NCBI GenBank assembly: GCA_902800365.1
Contig: CADCEF010000011.1
Location: 1 to 53,778, forward strand
Length of the DNA stretch: 53,778 nucleotides
Direction of reading: 5' to 3'
DNA from: an uncultured Prevotella sp.
Lineage (GTDB): Bacteria > Bacteroidota > Bacteroidia > Bacteroidales > Bacteroidaceae
Shown: in pieces, positions 36,805 to 45,353 of the stretch
Layout of the letters: every line of letters starts with the position of its first letter
How positions within the stretch are numbered: position 1 is the stretch's first letter
Position numbers and translations under genes: made by a program
The notes under the pieces: model-generated
What the model was told of the DNA's origin: nothing
The model's database searches: none
Seen by the model: the letters and a program-made list of their open reading frames with translations, nothing else

Positions 36805-38237
36805 TGAAAAAGCTCACTATAGCCCTTTCCTTGTTTGCTGCGATAACTTCGCAGCAAACATTGGCACAATCGTCTGATCCTACAATCATGACAATCAACG
36901 GAGTGCCTGTGTCGCGTTCTGAATTTGAGTATTCTTATAACAAGAACAACGGCGAAGGGGTTATTGATAAACTATCTGTCGATGAGTATGTCACCTTGTT
37001 TGTAAATTACAAACTTAAGGTGGCTGCTGCTCTCGATGCTAAACTTGATACATTGTCGTCGTTCCGTCAGGAATATGCTATGTATCGCGACCAGCAGGTA
37101 AAGCCCACAATGGTTACTGATGCCGAAGTTCTTACTGAGGCACGTCAGATGTACGATCGTACTAAGGCTATGATTGGTAGTCGTGGGCTGATTCGTCCTG
37201 CACACATCCTGCTCAAGTTGTCTACCAAGGCTACTGCCCAGCAGCAGGATAAGATTAAGCAGCGTATAGACTCTGTTTATAGCGCTCTTCAGGCTGGGGC
37301 CGACTTTGCTGAAATGGCTAAGAAGATTTCTGATGATGGCGGCTCTGCTGCACGTGGTGGTGAGTTGCCATGGATTGCTCCATCGCAGACTCTTAAAGAG
37401 TTTGAGGATGTTGCTTATTCTTTAGCTCCAGGTGAGATGAGTAAGCCATTCCTTAGTCCTATCGGCTATCACATCGTGCTGATGAAAGAGCGTAAGCAGC
37501 TTGAACCGTTCGACTCGCTGAAGCAGAATATCGTTGCCTCTTTGGAGCGCCGTGGTATCCGCAATGACATTGCCGATATGAAGCTGCGCCGCAAAGTCAA
37601 TGAGTCAGCAGGTAAGCTTACTGCCGAGCAAGTTATGCAGCAGCAGTCAGACTCGCTTGCTGCTACCGATAACGGACTTAAGTATCTTTTCCAGGAGTAT
37701 CACGACGGACTATTGCTTTACGAGATTAGTAGTCGTGAGGTGTGGGATAAAGCCTCGCAGGATGAGGCCGCACTCAAAGCCTGGTTTGATACTCACAAAA
37801 AGAATTATGCATGGAAGGAACCCCGTTATAAGGGTATTGCCTACCATGTAAAGACCAAGGCCGATGTAAAGGCTGTGAAGAAATGTGTTAAGAGTCTGCC
37901 ATTTGATCAGTGGACCGAGGCTCTACGCACCACTTTCAACCCCGACTCTGTTATCCGCATCCGCGTAGAGAAGGGAATCTTTAAGCCTGGCGATAATGCT
38001 ACTATCGATAAGATGGTGTTTAAGCAGAATGTATCGGCCATGTCCGATGCCAATTACCCCATTGATGCAGTATTCGGTAAGAAGGTAAAGCGTCCTGATG
38101 ATTATACCGATGTGCGTCAGCAGGTTGTAGAGGATCTGCAGGATTATCTCGAAAAAGAGTGGGTAGAAGATTTGCGCCGTCGTTATCAGGTTGAAGTAAA
38201 TAAAGAAGTATTGAAAACTGTAAATAAACATCTATGA
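36804..38237 (+). CDS. PPIC-type peptidyl-prolyl isomerase / periplasmic chaperone
   Basis: This is a 477-residue exported parvulin-family foldase. A signal peptide (TLAQ-SS) is followed by a SurA_N-like segment (GVPVSRSEFEYSYNKNN) and one PPIC domain at ~130-235 (RPAHILLKLS, ISDDGGSAARGGELPWI, PIGYHIVLMKER). A C-terminal region may hold a degenerate second isomerase unit. It probably helps fold outer-membrane proteins. Its ATG overlaps the guaB stop by one base and its stop overlaps the next gene by four. The following gene is a paralogue, so the pair likely shares the SurA role. Confidence 0.87.
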
Positions 38238-39613
38238 GTATTATAAGGAAAGTAATGACCCTTGCACTTCTGGCTCTGCCACTCCTGGCTACTGCCCAGA
38301 AGAAGGATTCTATTGGTACTGTTGTAGACGAGGTAGTATGGGTGGTTGGCGATGAGGCCATCCTCCGTTCTGATGTCGAGGCTATGCGTATGCAGGCTGC
38401 CATGGAGGGTGTTAAGTGGAGTGGAAACCCTGATTGCACCATACCAGAGCAGATTGCTGTACAGAAGTTGTTCAAGCATCAGGCTCAGATTGACAGTATT
38501 GAGGTTACCGATGCTGATGTCGCTGCCGAAGTAGAACAGCAGATTGCATATTGGCTTGAGATGGTTGACGGTTCTCGTGAGCGTCTTGAGGAGTATAAGC
38601 ATCAGAATCTGCAGCAGATACGTGCCGATTTGCGTGAGGATATGAAAGATCGCCAGATGGTGCAGAAGATGAAGCAGAAGTTGGTTGAGGATATCACTGT
38701 TACTCCTGCTGAGGTGCGTCGATACTTCAGTAATGTGCCTCAGGATAGTATTCCTTTTGTTCCCACTGAGGTTGAGGTTCAGATAGTACAGCTCACTCCG
38801 AAGATTGACCAGGAGGAGATTAACCGTATTAAGGATGAACTCCGTAGCTATACCGACCGCGTAAACAAGGGTGAAACACGTTTCCAGACTCTTGCTCAGC
38901 TTTATTCTGAGGATCCTGGTTCGGCTCGTCGTGGTGGAGAGCTTGGTCTGATGGGTAGAGGTACTCTCGACCCCGCTTTCGCTCAGGTTGCCTTTAACCT
39001 TACCGACCCAAAGAAGGTGTCGAAGATTGTAGAGTCAGAGTTCGGTTTCCATATCATCCAGCTCATAGAGAAGCGTGGTGACAAAGTAAACGTACGCCAT
39101 ATTCTGCGCAAACCTATTGTTTCTGACGAAGCCGTTCAGAAGGCTATTGTACGTCTAGATTCTATTGCTGATGATCTGCGTGCTGAGAAGTTTTCTTTCG
39201 AGGATGCTGCATCGCTGATTTCTGACGATAAGGATACTCGTAACGCAAAGGGATTGCTTAGTACTGATATGATGAAGACAGGTAAGACCTCTTCAAAGTT
39301 CCGTATGCAGGATCTTCCACCAGAGATTGCCAAGGCTGTAGATACTCTTAAGGTTGGCGAGATTTCTCATGCTTTCCAGATGATTAACCAGCGTGGTAAG
39401 ACCGTGTGCGTTATTGCTAAGCTCAAGAGTCGTACCGATGGACATCGCGCTACTGTTACTGAGGATTTCCAGACTCTTAAGGACGTTGTGATCAACAAGC
39501 GTCGTGAGGATCGTATCCATCAGTGGGTTGTAGATAAGATTAAGAGCACATATACACGTCTTAACGACGAATTTAAGGATTGTGAGTTTGAATTCGAAGG
39601 CTGGAAGAAGTGA
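38234..39613 (+). CDS. SurA-like peptidyl-prolyl isomerase
   Basis: This is a 459-residue periplasmic chaperone. It has a signal peptide (LLATAQ), a SurA_N-type N-terminal helical domain (VVDEVVWVVGDEAILRSDVE), and two parvulin units: PPIC 1 around residues 175-280 (EVQIVQLTPK, SEDPGSARRGGELGLMGRG, EFGFHIIQL) and PPIC 2 around 285-390 (VNVRHILRKP, LISDDKDTRNAKGLLST). It is expected to escort outer-membrane beta-barrels. It is ATGA-coupled to its upstream paralogue and GTGA-coupled to the OstA-like gene, matching a role in envelope assembly. Confidence 0.9.
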   Translation: MSIIRKVMTLALLALPLLATAQKKDSIGTVVDEVVWVVGDEAILRSDVEAMRMQAAMEGVKWSGNPDCTIPEQIAVQKLFKHQAQIDSIEVTDADVAAEVEQQIAYWLEMVDGSRERLEEYKHQNLQQIRADLREDMKDRQMVQKMKQKLVEDITVTPAEVRRYFSNVPQDSIPFVPTEVEVQIVQLTPKIDQEEINRIKDELRSYTDRVNKGETRFQTLAQLYSEDPGSARRGGELGLMGRGTLDPAFAQVAFNLTDPKKVSKIVESEFGFHIIQLIEKRGDKVNVRHILRKPIVSDEAVQKAIVRLDSIADDLRAEKFSFEDAASLISDDKDTRNAKGLLSTDMMKTGKTSSKFRMQDLPPEIAKAVDTLKVGEISHAFQMINQRGKTVCVIAKLKSRTDGHRATVTEDFQTLKDVVINKRREDRIHQWVVDKIKSTYTRLNDEFKDCEFEFEGWKK

Positions 39614-41184
39614 GGAAAACAACTAATTTCTTATTGCTTTTTGTCCTTACCTTGGGCATGGTGTCTGCTTTTGCACAGAAGCAGCAGCAACGCCGTCGTC
39701 CCGCTCGTAAGGCCCAGACTCAGGATACCCGTGTGTATCTGGTGCATGCCGATGTGCTGCACTACGATCAGACTAAGAATGCCGATGCTACCATCCTTAA
39801 TGGTAAGGTTCACTTCACTCATCAGGGAGCCCGTTTGTATTGTGACAGTGCCTATTTCTATGAGGCCAGCAACTCTTTCGAGGCTTTCGGTCATGTGAAG
39901 ATGTATCAGGGTGATACCCTCTCGCTGCTTAGCGACTATGCCTACTACGATGGTAACGAGCAGATGGCACGTGCCCGCTATAATGTGGTGTTGAAACATA
40001 AGAAAACCACACTTTATACAGATAGTCTCGACTTCGACCGTCTTTATGATAACGCCTACTTCTTCGAGGGCGGAAAGATGATTGACGGCAAGACCACACT
40101 TACATCCGACTGGGGTGAGTATAACACAAAGACAAAGATGTCGGTGTTTAACTACGATGTTAAGATGAAGAGTCCAAAGTTCTATCTTACCACCGACACC
40201 CTTTATTACGATACCCGCTTGTCTTTAGCACATATTGTTGGTCCGTCAAATATCACCTCGGGCGATAGTCATATATATTCTGAACAGGGATATTACGATA
40301 CAAAGAATGACCGTGCCCGACTGATGAACCGCTCTGTAATGTCGAATAAAGGCAAGATGCTTGTTGGCGACAGTGTGTATTACGATAGCAAGGACGGATT
40401 CAGTCAGGCTTTCCGCAATGTGGTTTATGTTGACTCGGTAAACAAGAATAAGCTTACTGGTAACTATGGCGAATACTGGGAGAATACAGGCTTTGCCCTC
40501 TGTACTGATAGTGCTGTGGCTATTGACTACTCTCAGGGTGACTCGCTCTTTATGCATGCCGACACCTTCAAGGTTGTAACATACAATATCGAGACCGACT
40601 CTGTTTATCGTAAGATATTCGGTTTCCATCATGTGCGTGCATATCGTACTGATGTTCAGGCCGTATGCGATTCGCTTATATACAACTCGCTCGACTCTTG
40701 TCTTACACTCTATCACGATCCTATCGTGTGGAATCAGAACCAGCAGTTGCTTGGCGACCGTATCGATGTGTTTATGAAGGATTCTATTATCGATCACGCA
40801 CATGTTATCGATAATTGTTTCTCCATACAGCAGCTCCGTAGCGATACTACGCTTTATAACCAGGTGTCGTCGAAGGAGATGTTTGCCTTCTTCGTCGATG
40901 GCAAGATTCACGAGACTCGTGCTAAAGGCAATGTGCTTATAGGCTATTTCTTTGAAGAGGGCGATAGTGTACCTATTGTATATAATTATCAGGAGACTGC
41001 TGAGTTGCGCATGTTTCTTAAGGACCGCAAACTGCAGAAAGTGTGGACGCCTAAGAGCAGCGGAACCATGTATCCTCTGAACCAGATACCAGCTGATCGC
41101 AGACATCTGCCAGGATTTGTCTGGTATAATTATGTTCGTCCACTTAACCGTTACGATATATTTAATTGGCGACCCAAGAAATGA
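39610..41184 (+). CDS. OstA/LptA-like outer-membrane assembly protein
   Basis: This is a 524-residue exported protein built of repeated beta strands containing DSLYYD/DSAYFYE-type motifs ([45 protein letters not shown]). It is characteristic of the OstA-like (LptA/LptD N-terminal jelly-roll) family, which in other bacteria bridges LPS across the periplasm. It starts with GTG inside the previous stop (GTGA), and the signal peptide ends around SAFAQ. A lysine/arginine-rich patch ([13 protein letters not shown]) follows the signal peptide. It lacks the large C-terminal LptD barrel. The role in LPS transport is inferred. Confidence 0.85.
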   Translation: MRKTTNFLLLFVLTLGMVSAFAQKQQQRRRPARKAQTQDTRVYLVHADVLHYDQTKNADATILNGKVHFTHQGARLYCDSAYFYEASNSFEAFGHVKMYQGDTLSLLSDYAYYDGNEQMARARYNVVLKHKKTTLYTDSLDFDRLYDNAYFFEGGKMIDGKTTLTSDWGEYNTKTKMSVFNYDVKMKSPKFYLTTDTLYYDTRLSLAHIVGPSNITSGDSHIYSEQGYYDTKNDRARLMNRSVMSNKGKMLVGDSVYYDSKDGFSQAFRNVVYVDSVNKNKLTGNYGEYWENTGFALCTDSAVAIDYSQGDSLFMHADTFKVVTYNIETDSVYRKIFGFHHVRAYRTDVQAVCDSLIYNSLDSCLTLYHDPIVWNQNQQLLGDRIDVFMKDSIIDHAHVIDNCFSIQQLRSDTTLYNQVSSKEMFAFFVDGKIHETRAKGNVLIGYFFEEGDSVPIVYNYQETAELRMFLKDRKLQKVWTPKSSGTMYPLNQIPADRRHLPGFVWYNYVRPLNRYDIFNWRPKK

Positions 41185-43016
41185 GCGACTTAATACATCT
41201 TCTTCCCGATAGTGTAGCCAACCAGATTGCTGCTGGTGAGGTTATTCAGCGACCAGCTTCTGTTATCAAGGAGTTGGTTGAGAATTCTGTTGATGCAGGA
41301 GCTACCACCATCCATGTCATTGTGGTTGATGCAGGCCGCACTTCTATTCAGGTTATTGACGATGGTAAGGGTATGAGCGAGACTGATGCACGACTCTCGT
41401 TCGAACGCCATGCCACATCGAAGATTCTGCAGGCTGGCGATCTGTTTGCCCTTCATACCATGGGATTCCGTGGCGAGGCTTTGGCTTCGATAGCCGCTGT
41501 GGCACAGGTTGAACTTCAGACACGCCGTAAGGAAGATGAGATAGGTACGCTTATAAATATCGCAGGTTCAAAGCTCACTCGTCAGGAGCCTGTGTCGTGC
41601 CCAGTGGGTTGTAACTTCAAAGTAGACAATCTGTTCTTTAATGTACCAGCCCGTCGTAAGTTCCTTAAAAGTAACTCTACCGAGCTTAACAATATACTTA
41701 CTGCTTTTGAGCGTATTGTGCTGGTATATCCTCAGATACACTTCACTCTTCATCACAATGGAGTAGAGATGCTCAATCTGCGTGCTGGTAGTGTTCGTCA
41801 GCGCATAGCCGATGTGTTTGGCAAGCAGTACAGTCAGGATCTTCTGCCCGTCGAAGTCCATACAGCAATGTGTACCGTTACTGGTTTTGTTGGCAAGCCT
41901 GAGGCTGCCCGCAAGAAAACCGGTTGCGACTACTTCTTTGTTAATGGACGATTCATGAAGCATGCCTACTTCCACAAGGCTGTTATGAAGGCATACGACC
42001 GCTTGGTGCCCGAGGGTATGGCTATACCTTATTTCTTATATATAGAGGTAGAGCCAAGCGAGATTGATGTTAACATACATCCTACCAAGACTGAGATTAA
42101 GTTTGAAAACGAGCAGGCCATCTGGCAGATTCTCTCTGCTGCTGTTCGTGATGGTATAGGTAAGTTCTGTGAAGTTCCATCGATTGACTTCGATACACAG
42201 GGACAGCCTGAGATACCATTGTTCGATAATAATTCCTTCCAAGACAACTTCACAGCTCCGAAGGTAAACTACAATCCTGATTACAACCCATTCAAACAGA
42301 GTGGCAGTCATTCGTCAGGTTCGGCTCCATCTCAGTGGGAGTCGCTCTATGAAGGCGTAGAGCAGCGTGGCACTACTATCGAGATGCCTCTTGAGCAGCC
42401 TTCATTCTTCGACGACGATAATATCATTGAGCCCCAGTCAGCCAATGAGATGATTTCAGAGAAATCGCCCGCCCACTATCAGTATAAGGGTAAGTATCTC
42501 ATGACTGCAGTTAAGTCGGGACTTATGATTATCGACCAGCATCGTGCCAGCATTCGTATTCTGTACGATAAGTACATGAGTCAGCAGGATGGTCGTGTCA
42601 TCACTACCCAGAAGCTGCTTTTCCCTGAGACGGTCCAGTTCTCGCCATCCGAGGCTGTTTCTTTGCTCCAGTTGATGCCTGAGCTTACCAAGCTTGGGTT
42701 CGACCTCTCCGACCTGGGAGGCAACACCTTCGCCGTTAACGGTATTCCTTCAGGTATCGATGGTATTGACCCTAAGTCATTGCTTCATGAGATGATAGAT
42801 GATACTAATAGCTGTCAGTTGTCTACTGTAAATAGTCAACTGTCATTGCGCCTTGCCCAGAGTGCTGCCATTCCTTATGGTCAGATATTGAGTAACGACG
42901 AAATGGAGTGCATTATCAACGATCTTTTTGCCTGTACAAACGTAAACTATACTCCCGACGGAAAAGCTATACTTTGCATACTTCCACAGGGTGATATTGA
43001 GCATTTATTGGGTTGA
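41181..43016 (+). CDS. mutL: DNA mismatch repair protein MutL
   Basis: This 611-residue GHKL ATPase couples MutS recognition to strand repair. ATPase motifs are [12 protein letters not shown] (31-42), DDGKGM and [14 protein letters not shown], followed by the MutL S5 domain ([22 protein letters not shown]). A variable linker precedes the C-terminal dimerisation domain, where the endonuclease motif DQHA(X)2E(X)4E reads [12 protein letters not shown]. The key Glu is lost, so endonuclease activity is uncertain. The chosen ATG (41181) overlaps the OstA stop; the frame's TTG at 41166 is less likely. Confidence 0.94.
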   Translation: MSDLIHLLPDSVANQIAAGEVIQRPASVIKELVENSVDAGATTIHVIVVDAGRTSIQVIDDGKGMSETDARLSFERHATSKILQAGDLFALHTMGFRGEALASIAAVAQVELQTRRKEDEIGTLINIAGSKLTRQEPVSCPVGCNFKVDNLFFNVPARRKFLKSNSTELNNILTAFERIVLVYPQIHFTLHHNGVEMLNLRAGSVRQRIADVFGKQYSQDLLPVEVHTAMCTVTGFVGKPEAARKKTGCDYFFVNGRFMKHAYFHKAVMKAYDRLVPEGMAIPYFLYIEVEPSEIDVNIHPTKTEIKFENEQAIWQILSAAVRDGIGKFCEVPSIDFDTQGQPEIPLFDNNSFQDNFTAPKVNYNPDYNPFKQSGSHSSGSAPSQWESLYEGVEQRGTTIEMPLEQPSFFDDDNIIEPQSANEMISEKSPAHYQYKGKYLMTAVKSGLMIIDQHRASIRILYDKYMSQQDGRVITTQKLLFPETVQFSPSEAVSLLQLMPELTKLGFDLSDLGGNTFAVNGIPSGIDGIDPKSLLHEMIDDTNSCQLSTVNSQLSLRLAQSAAIPYGQILSNDEMECIINDLFACTNVNYTPDGKAILCILPQGDIEHLLG

Positions 43017-43027
43017 ATTGCAAAATA

Positions 43028-43051
43028 GTGTTAACAAAACACACTTTTTTT
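43028..43051 (+). terminator. Weak mutL terminator
   Basis: GTGTT-aacaa-AACAC is followed by AC and seven T residues. The short stem (5 bp) makes it weak. Confidence 0.5.
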
Positions 43052-43083
43052 GCAAAACATGCTGCGGTCTCAAAAAATCTTCT

Positions 43084-43091
43084 TACCTTTG
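43084..43091 (+). promoter_or_regulatory. -7 box for tRNA-Val
   Basis: TACCTTTG lies 20 nt before the mature tRNA 5' end, and no clear TTTG lies upstream at the usual spacing. Confidence 0.6.
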
Positions 43092-43111
43092 CACCCGCTT
43101 ACAAGAAATGA

Positions 43112-43189
43112 GGGCGTTTAGCTCAGCTGGTTTAGAGCATCTGCCTTACAAGCAGAGGGTCGGCGGTTCGAATCCGTCAACGCCCACCA
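43112..43189 (+). tRNA. tRNA-Val(TAC)
   Basis: The acceptor arms GGGCGTT and AACGCCC pair perfectly, with discriminator A and an encoded CCA. The D-arm is TAGCTCAGCTGGTTTAGAGCA. The anticodon loop CTTACAA carries TAC (Val, GTA/GTG codons). The T-arm contains GGTTCGAATCC. It is followed after 11 nt by a strong terminator. Confidence 0.97.
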
Positions 43190-43200
43190 AAACAAAGTTA

Positions 43201-43227
43201 GGATGTGAGAAATCACATCCTTTTTTT
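43201..43227 (+). terminator. tRNA-Val intrinsic terminator
   Basis: A perfect 8-bp stem GGATGTGA/TCACATCC with a GAAA tetraloop is followed by seven T residues. Nearly the same hairpin ends the tRNA-Tyr transcript. Confidence 0.9.
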
Positions 43228-43251
43228 CTTTCAGCACAACTACTGATTTGT

Positions 43252-44640
43252 ATGAAGAAGGTTAAGAATAGCGAGGTGCTGCTTTCCTATATTCGCGAAG
43301 GCCGCACGATGACTCAGAGAGAGAAACTCTGGCTCATCATAAGTCTTAGTATACCTTCTATCCTTGCACAGATCTCAGCCACTGTCATGTTCTTTATCGA
43401 TGCCTCGATGGTAGGTCATCTTGGTGCCAAGGCTTCTGCATCTATAGGTCTGGTAGAGAGTACTGGTTGGCTTATGGGTGGACTTGCTGCTGCTGCCAAC
43501 ATGGGATTCTCTGTTCAGGTGGCTCATTTCATTGGTGCTAACGATTTCGAGGCTGCACGTAGAGTGCTACGACAGTCGATGGTGTGTTGTATGATCTGGG
43601 CGGTGTTTATTTCCATCACTTCGCTTATAATCTCGCCTTATCTGCCTTATTGGCTTGGTGGAACTCCTGAGATAGCGCGTGACGCCTCGCTCTACTTCGC
43701 TATTTTCGGCTTGGCGGGTATATTCTTCCAGATTGAGGGACTCTGCGGCTCTATGCTTAAGTGTTCGGGTAATATGAAGATTCCGTCGATGCTTAATATA
43801 GGTATGTGTGTAATGGATGTGGTTTTCAACTACTTCTTTATCTACATACTGGACCTTGGAGTTGTGGGTGCTGCTATGGGCACAGGTGCAGCTATGCTGG
43901 TAACAGCCTGCCTTATGTTCTATTTCCTTATGTATCGCTCCAAGATTCTCTCATTGGTTGGTCGTCCAGGATCGTTCCGTCCTCAGGCAGAAACCGTGCG
44001 TACTGCATTTAAGATAGGTGCGCCAATGGGCTTGCAACATCTGCTCATGGGTTCTGCTCAGGTGGTAAGTACGCTTATCGTGGCTCCACTTGGTACTATA
44101 GCCATTGCTGCCCATTCACTTGCCATCACAGTAGAGAGTCTCTGCTATATGCCTGGATATGGTATTGCCGAGGCTGCTACCACGCTTGTGGGGCAGGGTA
44201 TAGGAGCTGGTCAGAAGATGCTTACCCAGTCGTTTGCCCGTATGTCAGTCGGACTGGGCATTGGTGTTATGACCCTGATGGGAGTATTGATGTGGATTTT
44301 TGCTCCTCAGCTGATGTCTATCATGTCGCCTGTTGAAGACGTCATAGCCCTTGGTACGCAGGTTCTGCGTATAGAGGCGTGGGCCGAGCCTATGTTTGCT
44401 GCAGCCATCGTTTGTAATGGTGTGTTTATCGGAGCTGGCGATACCATCGTTCCTGCCATCTTGAGTCTCGCCTCTATGTGGGCAGTACGACTCTCTCTGG
44501 CAGCTACTATGGCACCAAAGTTCGGTTTGCGTGGCGTATGGACCGCTATGGCCATCGAACTAACATTCCGTGGTAGTATCTTCCTTGTGCGTTTGTTCAA
44601 GGGCAATTGGACAAACAAGCTTAAGGTAGTGGGAAAATAA
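43252..44640 (+). CDS. MATE family multidrug/cation efflux transporter
   Basis: This is a 462-residue, 12-helix inner-membrane antiporter of the NorM-like MATE class. Such proteins expel drugs or metabolites using Na+ or H+. The typical start of the first half is visible (LIISLSIPSILAQISATVMFFIDASMVGHLG), as is the repeat of the fold in the second half (FKIGAPMGLQHLLMGSAQVVS, GIAEAATTLVGQGIGAG). I place the start at ATG 43252 after the tRNA terminator. The open frame extends back through the tRNA gene, which cannot be coding. A second possible start is MTQREK at 43309. I see no promoter in the short gap after the terminator. Confidence 0.9.
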   Translation: MKKVKNSEVLLSYIREGRTMTQREKLWLIISLSIPSILAQISATVMFFIDASMVGHLGAKASASIGLVESTGWLMGGLAAAANMGFSVQVAHFIGANDFEAARRVLRQSMVCCMIWAVFISITSLIISPYLPYWLGGTPEIARDASLYFAIFGLAGIFFQIEGLCGSMLKCSGNMKIPSMLNIGMCVMDVVFNYFFIYILDLGVVGAAMGTGAAMLVTACLMFYFLMYRSKILSLVGRPGSFRPQAETVRTAFKIGAPMGLQHLLMGSAQVVSTLIVAPLGTIAIAAHSLAITVESLCYMPGYGIAEAATTLVGQGIGAGQKMLTQSFARMSVGLGIGVMTLMGVLMWIFAPQLMSIMSPVEDVIALGTQVLRIEAWAEPMFAAAIVCNGVFIGAGDTIVPAILSLASMWAVRLSLAATMAPKFGLRGVWTAMAIELTFRGSIFLVRLFKGNWTNKLKVVGK

Positions 44641-44663
44641 TAATTGATAATTTGCGATTAGAC
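44641..44663. other. Short spacer after the MATE gene
   Basis: A/T-rich sequence with no recognisable element. The rest of the 546-bp gap up to tRNA-Tyr is taken by a predicted minus-strand transcription unit, its upstream repeats and the tRNA-Tyr terminator. Confidence 0.5.
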
Positions 44664-44705
44664 ATAAAAAAGCCGCTCAAGGGTCATCAACGACTCCGGG
44701 GCGGC
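44664..44705 (-). terminator. Terminator of the candidate ncRNA
   Basis: GCCGC/GCGGC forms the outer stem and GGGTC/GACTC the inner stem, and on the minus strand six T residues follow directly. Confidence 0.75.
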
Positions 44706-44822
44706 ACCAACAATCTATGAATAACTAAAAACCTTTTTCTGAGAAAAAACGGAGTGTCACCACTGCGTCTTTGTTATCCTTACTAACAATTCTTTTTTCT
44801 AACACCTTAGAAATACCTATCT

Positions 44823-44892
44823 CCAATTTCTAACTAACTAATAAACCTAAAACCAAATTCTAACTAACTATTAACTCTAACTAAAACCTAAA
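44823..44892. repeat. Two-copy ~30-nt repeat inside the candidate ncRNA
   Basis: Unit 1 (44823-44852) and unit 2 (from 44853) share CCAA.TTCTAACTAACTA followed by AA.CCTAAA; the second copy has an insertion. The units are rich in TAACTAAC, with no dyad symmetry. Confidence 0.65.
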
Positions 44893-44981
44893 TCAATCAA
44901 TCTTTATATACCTTAACTAATACCTCTGTATTTTGTTTTCTATGCTTCTATTGAAGATCATGTTGTTGTCTTTTGACGATG

Positions 44982-45012
44982 CAAAGGTACGACGATTTTT
45001 GCAACCATCAAA
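44982..45012 (-). promoter_or_regulatory. Promoter of the candidate ncRNA
   Basis: The minus strand has TTTG (45009-45012), a 19-nt gap and TACCTTTG (44982-44989). The core CGTACCTTTGCATC is identical to that of the small membrane protein gene near 47780. Confidence 0.7.
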
Positions 45013-45068
45013 GAAATATTATCTACTTTCCTCAAAAAAGTGCCTTTCTTTTGATGTATGTCAAGCTG

Positions 45069-45100
45069 TTGTGTGCGAACACAGCCGAATTGTGTGCGAA
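45069..45100. repeat. Direct repeat TTGTGTGCGAA, 21 bp apart
   Basis: Exact 11-bp copies lie at 45069-45079 and 45090-45100, two helical turns apart, upstream of the ncRNA promoter. This resembles a paired protein-binding site. Confidence 0.5.
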
Positions 45101-45141
45101 AACGCGTTTATTTTACACTTTTTAAAGGAAGTGTATATAAA

Positions 45142-45175
45142 CAAAAAAAATAAGGATGCGATTTCTCACATCCTT
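45142..45175 (-). terminator. tRNA-Tyr intrinsic terminator
   Basis: On the minus strand AAGGATGTGA-GAAA-TCGCATCCTT (10 bp, one G-U) is followed by ATTTTTTTT. It is almost the same hairpin as that behind tRNA-Val. Confidence 0.88.
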
Positions 45176-45186
45176 AACTTGTTTCT

Positions 45187-45272
45187 TGGTGGGTGCTGAT
45201 GGATTCGAACCACCGAAGTCGAAAGACAGCAGATTTACAGTCTGCCCCATTTGGCCACTCTGGAAAACACCC
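45187..45272 (-). tRNA. tRNA-Tyr(GTA)
   Basis: On the minus strand GGGTGTT pairs with AGCACCC (one G-U), followed by A and an encoded CCA. The anticodon stem-loop CAGACTGTAAATCTG carries GTA. The long variable arm expected of tRNA-Tyr (class II) and a GGTTCGAATCC T-arm are present. The length is 86 nt. Confidence 0.96.
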
Positions 45273-45289
45273 ATTTTCAAAACCGGGTG

Positions 45290-45321
45290 CAAAGGTACAA
45301 CATTTTTTTCATTCCCGCAAA
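45290..45321 (-). promoter_or_regulatory. Promoter of tRNA-Tyr
   Basis: TTTG (45318-45321), a 20-nt gap, then TACCTTTG (45290-45297), ending 17 nt before the mature 5' end. The -33 lies in the loop of a hairpin (45312-45318/45328-45334, TTCCCGC/GCGGGAA) that may end the guanine deaminase transcript. Confidence 0.7.
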
Positions 45322-45353
45322 TTTTCAGCGGGAAATTTTCGATAATTGTTGTT

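Larger units (their letters stand above)
44664..44975 (-). ncRNA. Candidate ~310-nt non-coding RNA
   Basis: On the minus strand a full Bacteroidetes promoter (44982-45012) is followed by about 310 nt without a meaningful ORF, since stops from repeated TTAGTTAG block the frames. It ends in a hairpin with a T-run (44664-44705). The only short frame is 14 codons (from about 44950, beginning MIFNRS). The downstream neighbour is the convergent MATE gene, so this is not a leader of a known gene. I do not recognise it as tmRNA, RNase P, SRP or 6S RNA. It could belong to a Bacteroidales-specific RNA family. Confidence 0.6.

Noticed and set aside
40246-41106. 286-codon minus-strand frame over the OstA-like gene
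   Set aside because: Antisense shadow without recognisable features; the plus-strand frame has the repeated OstA strands.
42991-43251. N-terminal extension of the MATE gene back into the tRNA-Val region
   Set aside because: The frame is open by chance; it crosses a complete tRNA gene and a strong terminator, so the protein starts at 43252.
44823-44892. TAACTAAC-rich repeats as a CRISPR array
   Set aside because: Only two imperfect adjacent units, no spacers, no cas genes.
44933-45199. 88-codon plus-strand frame in the MATE/tRNA-Tyr gap
   Set aside because: It runs over the ncRNA promoter, the tRNA-Tyr terminator and the tRNA 3' end, with no coding signature.
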